Position numbers and translations under genes: made by a program. Under the pieces are notes generated by a model. That model was not told where the DNA came from. It worked only from the letters and a program-made list of their open reading frames with translations, and did no database searches. A stretch of DNA of 64,000 bases from contig NC_053040.3 in assembly GCF_002575655.3 (NCBI RefSeq), forward strand, positions 225,570,628 through 225,634,627. The letters are read 5' to 3'. Source of the stretch: Aegilops tauschii subsp. strangulata (taxonomy: Eukaryota; Streptophyta; Magnoliopsida; Poales; Poaceae). The first letter of the stretch is position 1; each line of letters opens with the position of its first letter. This document shows, piece by piece, positions 20,805 through 31,685 of the stretch.

Positions 20805-22390
20805 TCCCCACACAGAGCAACAGGTTCATGACGTGTCGTGTGCTCGCCCCCGCCCCCCACTTCGGTCCAGCGGGATGGATTCATGTGTACACATGCGCTA
20901 TTATGTAATCTCACATGATGACCTATACCGTGAGACAAACAAAAAATTAATCCCCTCCGTGTCAAATTAACCCCTCTCGCTGTCGGGGAAAGTGATTGAC
21001 AAAGCGGGCCCAGAAATGGAAGCCTCGCCGATAACCGCGTGAGTGAGTGCCAGAGGACAACCACAATCGCTTGCATGTGTGCCAAACATATGTATGGAGA
21101 GGTGTGTGGTTGTGATGTTCTGAATACCTAATGCACAACTTTGATGTGGCATCCGCCTCGAAATCCGTAAAGTCCCCACATAGAGTGAGGTTCATGACGC
21201 TTAGTATATACTGGTCCCATCCCCCCTTCGACGCGTACTATATACTCCTACCATAACACAACCCTAAAACAATTAATCCTCCTTGTTCGTCAAACTAACC
21301 CCTCTCTCGTTGGGTCAAAGTGATGGACGATGACCTCGTGGGCCCGCGGGAGCGAAGCATACATCACACACGAGTGAGCATCCTACATAGGACAACCACC
21401 ATCTGCATGTCGCCCAAAGAGGTGTTTGTGTGATGTTTGAATACACAATGCACAACTTTGATGTGACACCTATACCTTGGAAACCAAAAAGTCCCCACAG
21501 AGAGCGAGCTTCATGATGCGTGGTATGTGCTGCCCCCCTTCGACGCGTGGTATATACTCCTACCGTAGCACAAACCAAAAAGAATCATCCTTGATGGTCG
21601 AATTAACCTCTCTCGTTGGGTCAAAGTGATGGAGGACAACCTCGCGGGCCCACAGATGGAAGCGCCACACGCGAGTGAGTTCCTACAGGGCAACCACCGC
21701 CTACATGGTGTTGTGTGATGTCTGAATATCAATTCACAACTTTAATGTGGCACCTGCCTCAGGAACCGGAAAGTCCCCCTCTTTGACATCTACTACATAC
21801 TCCTATCGTGCATATATGTAACACAAACCGAAAAAGAACCATCCTTGTTGGTCAAATTAACCTCTCTCTCGCTGTAGGTTAACCTGATCAACGAAGACTC
21901 CATGGGCCCACAGAGAGCATCACACGTGACTGAGTGTCATAGGACAACCACCATGTGCATGTCCCCAAAAATAGGTGTTGTGTGATGTTTGAATACTCAA
22001 TGCATAACTTTGATGTCGCACATGCTTCACAAACCGAAACGCACTACACAGAGTTTCACGATGCGTAGCCCCCTCACTTCGATTCAGTGGGAGGGACTCA
22101 TGTGTATGCACGTGCCCGAACTTTGATATGGAATCTCACCATGATCCACACCGTAACACATGCCAAGATGAATCCACCTTTGGTCAAATGCCTCTCGTTG
22201 TCGGTGGAAACCGATAACCTTGACGAGTTAATGAATGGGCAAATCGCTGATAACTGCACAAGGGAGTGTCCGAGGACCACCAACGCATGCATGTGGCATG
22301 AACAAGTACGTATAACAGGGTTGTGTAATGTTTTAAATAACCAATTCCCGACTTTGATGTGGCATATATGACTCACAAAATGATCAATCC
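20805..22390. repeat. Array of five divergent tandem repeats, 270-370 bp each
   Basis: Units start near 20805, 21173, 21491, 21773 and 22041, each with a phrase like GTCCCCACAGAGNGAG and TTCATGAYGCGT, then AATTAACC...CTCTCGTTG, GGGCCCACAGA, AGGACAACCACC and GTTGTGTGATGTYTGAATA...CACAACTTTGATGTGGCA. A degenerate sixth start is near 22384. The array carries no convincing coding frame, and the LTR at 19281-20804 abuts its first unit. Confidence 0.85.
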
Positions 22391-23330
22391 CAAACGGAGG
22401 CTCGCGACTTGTAGTGTACAGCCAGACCACCCCCCCCCCCCACACACACACACACATCCCGCACCACCACCACCACTTTGAGGCATGTCAAACTTTTTCC
22501 GTAGTGAACATGTGACCAAAGGAGCATCGTGTTAAAATTCAAAAAAAAAACAGAGATCATTCGACCGTTTTTATAAATTGATTTGTTTCCTAGGGATTTA
22601 ATGTGCAAAACTGAAATTTGAGCTACATGTGCACGAAAATGGATTGCAAAACCATATGTGTGTCCTTGGGTGCATGATTCCCCGTGCAAGAAATTTCAAA
22701 ACATTGAAAATCTTGATTTTTTCAGTAAATCCAAAACTTAGTTGAAATTCATGAAACTTATCTTGGTGTCATATCGAGACCAGTAGACTATGATATTGTA
22801 ATTTTTTCATCAAATTTGAGAAAAGTTTTGATATAATCTTCTTACAAACGAGAGATTGTTAATAATTGGCAACCAATATCACAAATGGATTATTCATTTG
22901 AACCGTGGGTGTTAGACCAACAATGTATACGTGCCATGCTTCATTTAAGGAATAAAGCGGCAGAATTAATCATCAAAAAGGAAAAAATATGCATGCCGCC
23001 ACGCGCCCCGTGTGCCATGCAAGCAGGCATGAGTTGATGGGACGCATGCAAGCAGTCCACCGAGCAGGCAGACCGGGAGGCATTCATGCAGGTGTATGAA
23101 TTGACGGGAAACGTTTTTGCTGCGCAGTGTCACCGGGAGGCGTTCGAGTAATTGTGTGAATTGGTGGTAGGCATGCCAGTAGTCTGCTACACAAGCTCAC
23201 CGGGAGGCGAGCCAGCCTTTGATGCCGCCCACCTCACTCCCACTACTCCATGTTAATGGCACGCCTGAGACGCTGGACATAATAGGCGGCCGCACCCCCT
23301 GTCCACACTGGTCACCGCCGTCTGGAGTGT
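22391..23330. other. Intergenic DNA, no gene seen
   Basis: Contains a C-run with CA repeats at 22431-22455 and three phrases of the type CACCGGGAGGCRTTC (near 23070, 23131 and 23199) forming a loose repeat. Nothing coding is supported. The last few hundred bases may include the promoter of the F-box pseudogene. Confidence 0.5.
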
Positions 23331-25540
23331 ATGAGGATGCCGCAAAAGAGCACCATCAGAGGGAGTGGCGACGCCGGGGCTGGTGAGGCACCCACGCAAC
23401 ACATGAAGATGGGATCAGAGGTTGCCGTCGCCGCCGTTGTGCCTCACCAGCTGGAGCCGGAGGTCCACAACAACTCCGGCAACGACTCCGACTCCAATGG
23501 AAAACCGGTTAGTCATCTATACCCACCCTCTCCTTCTTTTGGAATACAAATCCTATGGTTATGTTCTCTCAGTCCATGAAATCAAAGTAAGATCCGTTAG
23601 ATGCGTGTAGTGTATTGATTGTTTGAATGATATCTGTATAGGGTCAGTGATTAATTGTTTGTTCTGTACAAATGATTTTTTCTAATAATTGGACTAGGGT
23701 TAGTGTGTGTGCTAATTATTCGTAGCTAGATCTTGAAAATTGTTTTTGAATGCCCTACATATATGTTTGTGCCTTTTTTTTCTTCCAGATATTGAGAATT
23801 GATTTTGAATGTCCACATGTATGTTTCTGCCATTTTTTTCTAGGTAGGTATGTACATAGATGAGGCTCTAGCCAGCGGCAACGCCAGTTGTAGATCCTGC
23901 ACCCGACAACGCGGGCAGAAGCGGTCATGGCCTCTTTGGATCTGAGGAACCCGTAGAATCTCGGGCGGACCACATCAGCGATCTACTGGACGTCGTCCTT
24001 GGGGATATCGTCTCCCTTCTCTCCACCAAGGATGGCTGCCGCACATAAGTCCTCGCATCTCGGTGGCACACTCAATGGTGTGTTGCGCCTCTTAATCTCG
24101 ACTGTCGTGAGCTATTTGTCGATGACGATTCAGAATTCCCCTGAGCCATCATCTGCTCCCACCAGGGTTGTGTTCAACGCATCTGCATCCCGGCATGCTA
24201 CCTGCTGGGTATACCCTGCAAGGTGGGCGCCTAGATGACATCCCGTCAATTAAAAAACTCCAGCAGCTTGAGTTCCACCATTACTATGAAAATAGGTTAC
24301 AACCAATTGTTGTATCTGTGCCCTCACCACCGATGTCCATATGATGGTTTTCCTCCTCTCTCCACATCGTCGCCTTGACCCAGTGCCATCTAGCAGACAA
24401 TCTGGTACAAATGCTTTGACTCCCACTACTAAAAAACATTGCGCTTATGTTGGTTCATCTGTCGGAGGCCTCACTGCATAATATCATCCACTCCAGTTGT
24501 CCTGCCCTAGAGCGCTTGATGCTTGTTTCTGGAAAAGGAATCCATATCCCTTGTCTCAACATAAAATCGCCTCACCTTGTAAGCATTGGAATTCATTTTG
24601 AAGGAGAAGAGCTCATCATTGAAGATGCCCCTTCACTTCAAAGGTTGCTCCTTGATTCTTGTTATGCACCTTCGCAAATAACCGTGGTCTCTGCGCCTAA
24701 ACTGGAGACCTTGGGTGAAATTCGTGATCCATTTAAATGGTTCAAGAGGGTGTTTAGCACAACAATTATTCAGGTACTATATATTATCTATGTACACTTT
24801 TGTAATATGCATTTTTCATTTGTGCGCATAAGTTAAATATCATCTTGGAGTACACTTTCGGTGCTAATATTATGTCCTCTGCTGAATGAAGAGCTCCATG
24901 GATGGCCTATCAGTGGTGCTGGATTCTATCAGCCTGCGATGTCTTGATCCGAACACAATTGTTGGCTTGCTGCGATGCTTTCCATGTCTGGAGAATTTGT
25001 ATATGAAGGTGATGACTTCACGCACATTGAAAGCCCATATATAATGTACTAGAATTAACCGTTCAACTATCGCTCCTTCGAGATACTCTATTTTAGACTT
25101 TAACTGTTTTCAATCTTCATTTCTATTTAGGTACTAACAATTGGAGAAAAGGGTATGACCAATGGATGGCTGAGGAAGCACAAGGATTTTCTCAGTTCTC
25201 ATGACATTCGTTTGACAACAATAATGTTGGAAGGATATGCATCCAACCATGCAATCACTAGCTTTGTCACATTCTTCATGTTGAATGCGAGGGCACTATT
25301 GTCCATGAGGATTAAGTTTTTTGAAAAAATTTACTCACGGGTGGACATGTTGAACAACATAAAAAGAAGTTTCAGGTGGACATAAGGGCTTCTGAATGTG
25401 CTCGGCTTCTATTTACAACAACTTGTCATCATCATGGACCAGTAGAATTTTTGTCCCAAGATCTTGATTTTATGGACCAGACCAATCCATTTGATTGTGA
25501 GTGCCCAAAACTTTGGTGTAGTTAGATGTTATTTCCCTGT
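23331..25540 (+). pseudogene. F-box / LRR / FBD-type gene, decayed
   Basis: The only clearly host-like gene. A leader exon (23331 to about 23509) is followed, after a likely intron, by an F-box segment (about 23960-24110: DHISDLLDVVLGDIVSLLST, then KDGCR). It then has leucine-rich repeat coding (24447-24773: SLHNIIHSSCPALERLML, LNIKSPHLVSIGIHFEGEEL, EDAPSLQRLLLDSCYAPSQ). GT-AG introns lie at 24774-24891 and 25009-25130, and an FBD-like end runs from 25131 (KHKDFLSSHDIRLTTIMLEG). Breaks include TAA at 24046-24048 in the F-box, frame changes between 24100 and 24440, and a one-base loss near 25370 that closes the frame early. F-box proteins normally select targets for SCF ubiquitin ligases; this copy is presumed inactive. 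Confidence 0.8.
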
Positions 25541-25989
25541 TCAATCCAGGTTATGTGTAAACCTGATGAACAATGGCATGGCACCAACATGTTGTGGTAA
25601 AAAATAGTCCAATTTGGGACAAGTTTTGGTATAAACTTCTTACTAACCGGAGCTTCTCTCAAGAAGCCTCATGGTTCCGAGAGGGAACTTGTCACCTATG
25701 TGTGTGAAACGACATACGCTATCTCTTCCTGCCTTGATTTATTTTACAGAGGCAACATGCAACTATAGGAGCGTCGTCCTGAAAATATGAAATTATTCAG
25801 GATTCGTTTTGCTTTTTTATACACTCTTTGTGTTTTCTAGGCATTTTGGAACATACTTTGGTGTGTGCAAATGTCATGTGTATACTAGCCACCTATGTAA
25901 TTGGATGTTCAATTAGTTTATGGAATCAAGTCCTTATAAGTTATAAGTACATATATTGTTGTTCTATATGTAATGATATCACACACTGA
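25541..25989. other. Intergenic DNA downstream of the F-box pseudogene
   Basis: Moderately AT-rich with no supported gene or complete repeat. It may contain the pseudogene's 3' flank. Confidence 0.4.
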
Positions 25990-26554
25990 CCATACTAGGG
26001 AACTCGTCGGTGATGAATTCATCAATAGCTGACAATTGTATACCAGCAAGCGTTTGCCCACAACACACACGGCTTATTAGCAGCAATCGTCTGTGTTATT
26101 ATTGGTCTTCTCACACATTTCCAATTGTGAACCTGTTTGCCACATATCACACACATCTTGTTAAGTTGAACCGTTTCTGTTGTCTCTGCTCACGACAAAT
26201 AGTTCATCCGACTGAACTGTATGCCGTCTGTCGCACACACCTTGATCTACCCAACCGTTTCTGTTGTGTTACCTAATCACAAACAGTTCATCAGGGTGAA
26301 CTGTATGCCGTATATCGGAGACACCTTCATCTGGGTGCCCGTTTTTGTTGTTAAGCTGGTCGCAAATAGTTCATTCGAGTGAACTGTATGCCACACATCG
26401 CACACGCAACTATAATCTGAAACATGTTTCTTGTCTCATTTTGTATCTTTTTTAACGGTTTTATTACATCACAATTTGTGATTAATGCATCACACACAGT
26501 TTCGTCGAAGGGTCTCTGATTGTAGTGTTGCGTTTGGACCATCCTGCAGTAGTG
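25990..26554. mobile_element. Short CACTA-like remnant with subterminal inverted repeats
   Basis: The right end, reverse-complemented, reads CACTACTGCAGGATGGTCC, a CACTA-type terminus. The interior repeats palindromic pieces of the type AGTTCATCCGANTGAACTG (near 26204, 26285, 26369) and CACACACCTTGATCT, at about 80-90-bp spacing. The left end is unclear; CATACTAGGGAAC near 25991 is a candidate. The element is non-coding and sits between the F-box pseudogene and retroelement DNA. Confidence 0.5.
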
Positions 26555-27763
26555 CTTTCTTTATTATTTTTCATAAATTGCATCATGACAAATGCTATGT
26601 TTGTTAACTCCCAACAAATTTTATCAACTATACTTCTTTTATGTGAAGCCATTACTCCCCATGGGATTAGTGTATGACTTTTTATTCTTTTCATTGCTAA
26701 GATTAAAGAAGGGAAAGCAACAAACTCAAACTACTCTTTGTTACATAAATCTCACACTCGATTACATAGATAGATAGACCACAGAACAGGCACTCAAAAA
26801 GCATACTAGAACTTTATTCTTCTGTATCACGAAATAACTAAGGATCAAACTAAGATAGATAACGATGGTAAAAGTGACGGTGATACGATATCAGGGATGT
26901 CCCCAAGCTTGGAACAAGCCAAGGGTGGTGCCCATACCCGTGTACTCAAGTGTCTTTCTTCGGTGATGATGGTGATGAGGTAGTAGGCTTGTCCTCTGTC
27001 TTCCAAGGCATAAGATCCCCATCATAAAAGAATGAACGCGTCACCAGAATCCTGAAAGTTGTAGCCAAGCTCATGTCCTTAAATCTAGACTCATACTCAA
27101 GGTTTTGGTTTTGTAGGTAAAATACTTGGGCCTGAAGATGATCAATCCTGTCATTGAGTTTGAAGTTAGCATCTCTAATTTCCTAACTGTCCCAGTTGTG
27201 CTCTCGAATGAATTTGGTAATCATGGAGTGTTGGTGCTCAGACCGCGCTCCACCATCCCTTGGCACTTGAAGATCTCCTATTCTACAGCTTCGAGCCTGG
27301 CCTTCTCGCTTCCGTCCTTCTAGGGCCCTTGAACGTCCTAGATGTGAAGCACCCCCTCACGCATCTCAATGGTTTGAGGGTGTTTCATGACCTTCGGAAG
27401 GTAAGGGTTGATGACCTTCTCGTAGAACTTGTCCTTGGACAAACTTGGAGGCTCCATGGTGATCTAGATCGGTCAAAAGAATAGCCTAAAACAAGAATAG
27501 AGGGAAAACTCATGATGTAGTGGTCAAACCAGCAAGGAGTATATATGATGAATTTTCCCCGTGCAGGACAAGTAATCTGGAAGAAAATGGAGTCGGCAAA
27601 GTCCACGGGAGAGCCACGAGCTCACACGGCGCGCCCCAAGGGGGCGCCCCCTGAGGTGGTTGCTCCCTCATGCACTTTCCGGGTTGTTTATCATTTTCCT
27701 AATTTTTTATATATTCCAAAAGGAACAATAATTACTTTGATGGAACTTTTGGAGTCGGTTTAC
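26555..27763 (-). mobile_element. Non-pol internal region of an Athila-like or related LTR element (minus strand)
   Basis: A minus-strand frame starting near 27457 reads MEPPSLSKDKFYEKVI and decays with stops by about 26840. Upstream of it (27480-27760) lies a leader with GGCGCGCC and GGGGGCGCCCCC phrases also found inside the LTR near 32850-32890. It therefore combines LTR-like and internal sequence of a related element. The far end (26555-26840) is AT-rich and non-coding and is cut by the CACTA remnant. Confidence 0.5.
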
Positions 27764-28860
27764 TTACCGTATCACATGCCTACCCCTTTTCAGGGTTCTG
27801 GATCGTCTTAGAAGGCCTATTTTATGTGTTCCTTCGGTATAATTGTTTAATAATATTAGTCTCAATATTAATGGGCATACCTGAGATATAATGTTTAGTT
27901 CTTTGCCCATTAACCACCCTTGGATTGGTGCCCTCGGCATTGTTGATATTGATAGATCCAGAGCGATAAACTTCTTCAACGATATATGGTCCTTCCCATT
28001 GAGAGGGAAATTTTCATGCAAAGAATCTGAAACAGGAGTTGCACAATAGAACTTGATCACCAACTTTAAATTCCCGTTTTTGGATCCTTTTGTCATGCCA
28101 TCTTTTAACTTTTTCTTTAAACAACCTGGCGTTTTCATAAGCTTGAGTCCCCCATTCATCTAGAGAACTAATATCAAATAACCTCTTTTCATTGGAGAGT
28201 TTGAAATCGTAGTTGAGTTCTTTAATTGCCCAATAAGCTTTATGTTACAACTCAAGAGGTAAATGACATGATTTTCCATAGACCATTTTATACGGAGACA
28301 TACCCATAAGGTTTTTGTAAGAAGTTCTATAAGCCCATAATGCATCATCAAGTTTCTTAGACCAATTATTTCTAGATCTATTAACTGTCTTTTGCAAGAT
28401 TAACTTTATTTCTCTATTGCTCAATTCGATTTGACCACTAGACTGAGGATGATAAGGTGATGCAATTCTATGGTTGACATCATATTTTACTAGAAGTTTA
28501 TGAAATGCACCATGAATAAAATGTGAACCACCATCAGTCGTTAAATATCTAGGGACTCCAAACCTCGGGAAGACAACTTCTTTAAGCATTTAAATAGAGG
28601 TGTTATGATCAACAATACTAGTCGGAATAACTTCTACCCACTTAGTAACATAATCAACAACAACTAAAATATGAGTATACCCATTAGAGGAAACAAAAGG
28701 TCCATATAATCAAAACCCCAGACATCAAATGGTTCAATAACAAGTAAATAATTCATAGGCATTTCCTAACGACTACTGATATTACCTATTCTTTGACATT
28801 CATCACAAGACAGGCCAAACTTACGTGCATCCTTCAAAACACTAGGCCAATAAAAACCAG
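27764..28860 (-). pseudogene. Integrase of Athila-like element (degenerate)
   Basis: Minus-strand frames at 28245-28589 and 27764-28159 give the integrase catalytic core ([59 protein letters not shown]). A Cys-x2-Cys part of the zinc-binding N-domain is visible near 28800 (LSCDECQRIG). The second catalytic Asp is in TTDGGSHF and the Glu is in QIELSNRE. Frame changes near 28160 and 28600 break it. Integrase inserts element DNA into the genome. Confidence 0.8.
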
Positions 28861-28949
28861 ACTATAGTACCTCATGTGCAGTTCTGTCTCCAGCATGCAT
28901 GCTACCCTCCGCATGTCTCGGAATGACACTTCCATAGGATTTGTTCCTG

Positions 28950-29597
28950 TTCATGCTCAGGTACACATAGACTAATAACACGATCTACTCCTTGTTTATA
29001 TAAATGTGTCATCCCATAAGTAATGTCTTAAATCAAAAGACGTAAACAAAAAAATCATCCATGAATACCTCAACAATCTTTTTACAAAAATCAGAGAATA
29101 TAGCGGTCATGCATCTTTGAAAGGTAGCAGGTGCATTGCATAAACCAAAAGGTATACATCTATAAGCATAAGTTTCATAAGGACAAGTAAAAGTAGTTTT
29201 TTCTTGATCTTCGTTTGACACAAGTATTTGAGAAAAACCAGAATATCCCTCAAGGAAAGAAAAAGTGTGTATGCTTAGATAACCTTTCTAACATTTGATT
29301 TATAAAATTCAAGGGGTAATGATCTTTTCTAGTAGCTTTATTTAATTTCCTGAAATCAATTACCATCCTATAACCAGTTACGATTCTTTGTGGGATAAGT
29401 TCATTTTTATCATTAGGAACAATAGTAATGCCTCCTTTCTTAGGAGCACAATGAATATGACTTACCCATCTACTATTAGCTATAGGATAAATTATACCTG
29501 CCTCCATAAGCTTTAATATTTTAGTTCTTACCACATCCCTCATCTTAGGATTCAAATGGCGTTGGTGATCAACCACAGGTTGAACGTCAGGCTCCAC
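28950..29597 (-). pseudogene. Reverse transcriptase of Athila-like element (degenerate)
   Basis: Frames at 29250-29597 and 29033-29221 give RT motifs: EAGIIYPIANSRWVSHIHCA, VPKKGG-like APKKGG, YRMVIDFRKLNKATRKDHYP, then RCIPFGLCNAPATFQRCM and the catalytic box FMDDFFVY in place of the usual YMDD or YVDD. A frameshift near 29230 separates them. RNase H is not clearly preserved. Confidence 0.85.
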
Positions 29598-30011
29598 ATT
29601 AATGTTGTGCTGGCATAAAGTTGGACTAATGCCTTTAGATCATCAAGAGTATATCCAATAGCCACACGATGCTTCCTCAGAGTTTTAAGTAATCCCTTTT
29701 CTTCATGCTCTGAAAGGTTAGCATTGATAATAACATGATATATTTTCTTTTATCAAGATAAGTATATTTCAGTGTATCAGCCAGTTTCTTCAATTCAACA
29801 TAGGGTCCCTCTTAGGTGGGAGAGGGTCTCCCAAAGTTTTAATAGGCAAAATGTGTTTAAGGATAGGTGCTTGCCTAAAGAATATTTCATCTATCTCATT
29901 CCTTTCATTCAGATGCATATTATTTTCATGGTCTAGCATATATTGTTATAAAGGATCAGTATGAGGAATAGCAACAAAAGCAAGGCCCATTATTTCATCT
30001 TTATTAGGCAA

Positions 30012-30878
30012 TTATCTATCATGAGATTCTCTACGAAACTTAGAGAAATGAAATTCGTGCGATACATCGCCAAAATTAACATTGGCCATTTCCCTAGTAC
30101 AATCAATCTTAGCATTAACCATATTCAAGAAGGGTCTACCAAATGTAATGGGACAAAAATAATCTTTTGGTGATCCAAGAACTAGAATATCAATAGGGTA
30201 TTTAACCTTACCACACAAGACTTCAACATCTCTAACAATCCCAAGTGGTGAAATAGTATCTCTGTTTGCAAGCTTAATAGTAACATCAATATCTTCTATC
30301 TCAGCAGGTGCAATATCATTCATGACTTCTTGATATAAAGTAAAAGGAATAGCACTTACGCTAGCACCCATATCACATAAACCATGATAATAATGATCTC
30401 CCATTTTAATAGAAACAATAGGCATGCCAACAACAAGTTTGTTTTTATCTAAATTATCTTTCTTAGAAATCCTAGTTGCTTCATAATAGAAATATATGAG
30501 ATGTCCATCAATATTATCAACCAAAAGAACTTTGATCATTACAAAATTAGGTTCCACTCTAATTTGTTCAAAGGGTTTAAGTGATTTAGCATTACTCTTA
30601 TTAACCACAGTTGTAGCTTTAGCATGTTCCTTAATCCTAATAGGGAAAGGAGGTTTCTCAATATAAGCAGTAAGCACAACTGGATCAACATTATAAATGA
30701 TTTTTTGATCTTTAGCTCTAATAGGTTCCTCACAATTTTCTTTAATAGGTGGGTGAAATTTAAACCACTTCTCTTTACGGAGATCCACATGAGCAACAAA
30801 TGATTCACAAAAGGTAGCCACTATCTCAGAGTCAAGTCCATGTTTAGTACTAAACTTATGGAAAGCATCGGTTTCCAT
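30012..30878 (-). pseudogene. Protease region of Athila-like element
   Basis: A 288-codon open frame. The retropepsin site is LCDMGASVSAIP (D-M-G-A), and the flap-side segment contains TIKLANRDTISPLGIVRDVE. The N-terminal third is the linker from gag (HVDLRKEKWFKFHPPIKENC). It is one of the longest undisturbed frames of this element, but it is separated from gag and RT by stops. Confidence 0.8.
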
Positions 30879-30920
30879 AAAAGATTTAACACAATCAAAC
30901 TCAAGATTATATCCGACTCT

Positions 30921-31580
30921 TTACCTTTGTTGATTTCCAATTTCGGAGTTGCATTTAATTCTTTCTAATAGATCCAATTTGAATTCAATAGGTTTCTTCA
31001 TAAAGGAACCAGTAGAATAAGTATCGAGCATGGATTGATCATTATGAGAAATTTGAGCATAAAAGTTTTGTATAATAATTTCTCTGGAGAGCTCATGAAT
31101 AGGGCATGTGTGCATCATATATTTGAGCCTCCCCCAAGATTGAGCGATACTTTCTCCTTCACTATGCCAAAAATTATATATATAATTCTGGTTACAAAGA
31201 ACCAGATGCATAAGATAAAACTTTTGATGAAAATCCAGCTTCAACCGAGTCCAATCCCATGTTCCAGTATCATCCAATAGCCTGTACCATGTAAATACCT
31301 TTCCCCCCAAAGATAAAGGAAATACCTTCTTCTTAACTCCATCCTCAGATAAACCTGCAAGCTTAAACAATCCACAAATTTCATCTATATATATCGAGTG
31401 CATATCAGGATGTACTGTTCCATCTCCTGCATAAGGATTAGCTAGCAGTTTTTCTAACATACCCAAAGGAATCTCATAATAAATATTTTTAGTAGGTTCA
31501 TTAGGTTGAGGGGAAAATCTTATTTCTTCCGGTGGAGGTGAAGATACCTTGAACAAACCCCTCAAATGATTATTTTCCAT
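30921..31580 (-). pseudogene. Gag (N-terminal and capsid) of Athila-like element
   Basis: A 219-codon frame from ATG at 31580 just inside the primer-binding site. The capsid-type core contains EICGLFKLAGLSEDGVKKKV, FPLSLGGKVFTWYRLLDD and WDWTRLKLDFHQKFYLMH. It lies 76 bases from the primer-binding site, the expected place for gag. The frame closes at 30921; the rest of gag is in other frames down to 30880. Confidence 0.85.
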
Positions 31581-31655
31581 AGTGACAAGTGACAGTAAAT
31601 TTCAGCATGTAATAAGAACGTTTCCTTACCAATTCCACTTACCAAAGGCGCTTCA

Positions 31656-31672
31656 CTCCCCGGGAATGGCGC
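31656..31672 (-). promoter_or_regulatory. Primer-binding site of Athila-like element
   Basis: The minus strand reads TGGCGCCATTCCCGGGG 13 bases inside the LTR edge at 31686, the place where a tRNA 3' end primes minus-strand synthesis. Confidence 0.7.
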
Positions 31673-31685
31673 CAGAAAAGAGTCT

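Noticed and set aside
20805..22390. Repeat array as a CRISPR
   Set aside because: Units are 270-370 bp, divergent, have no short constant repeat with unique spacers, and the window is plant nuclear DNA.
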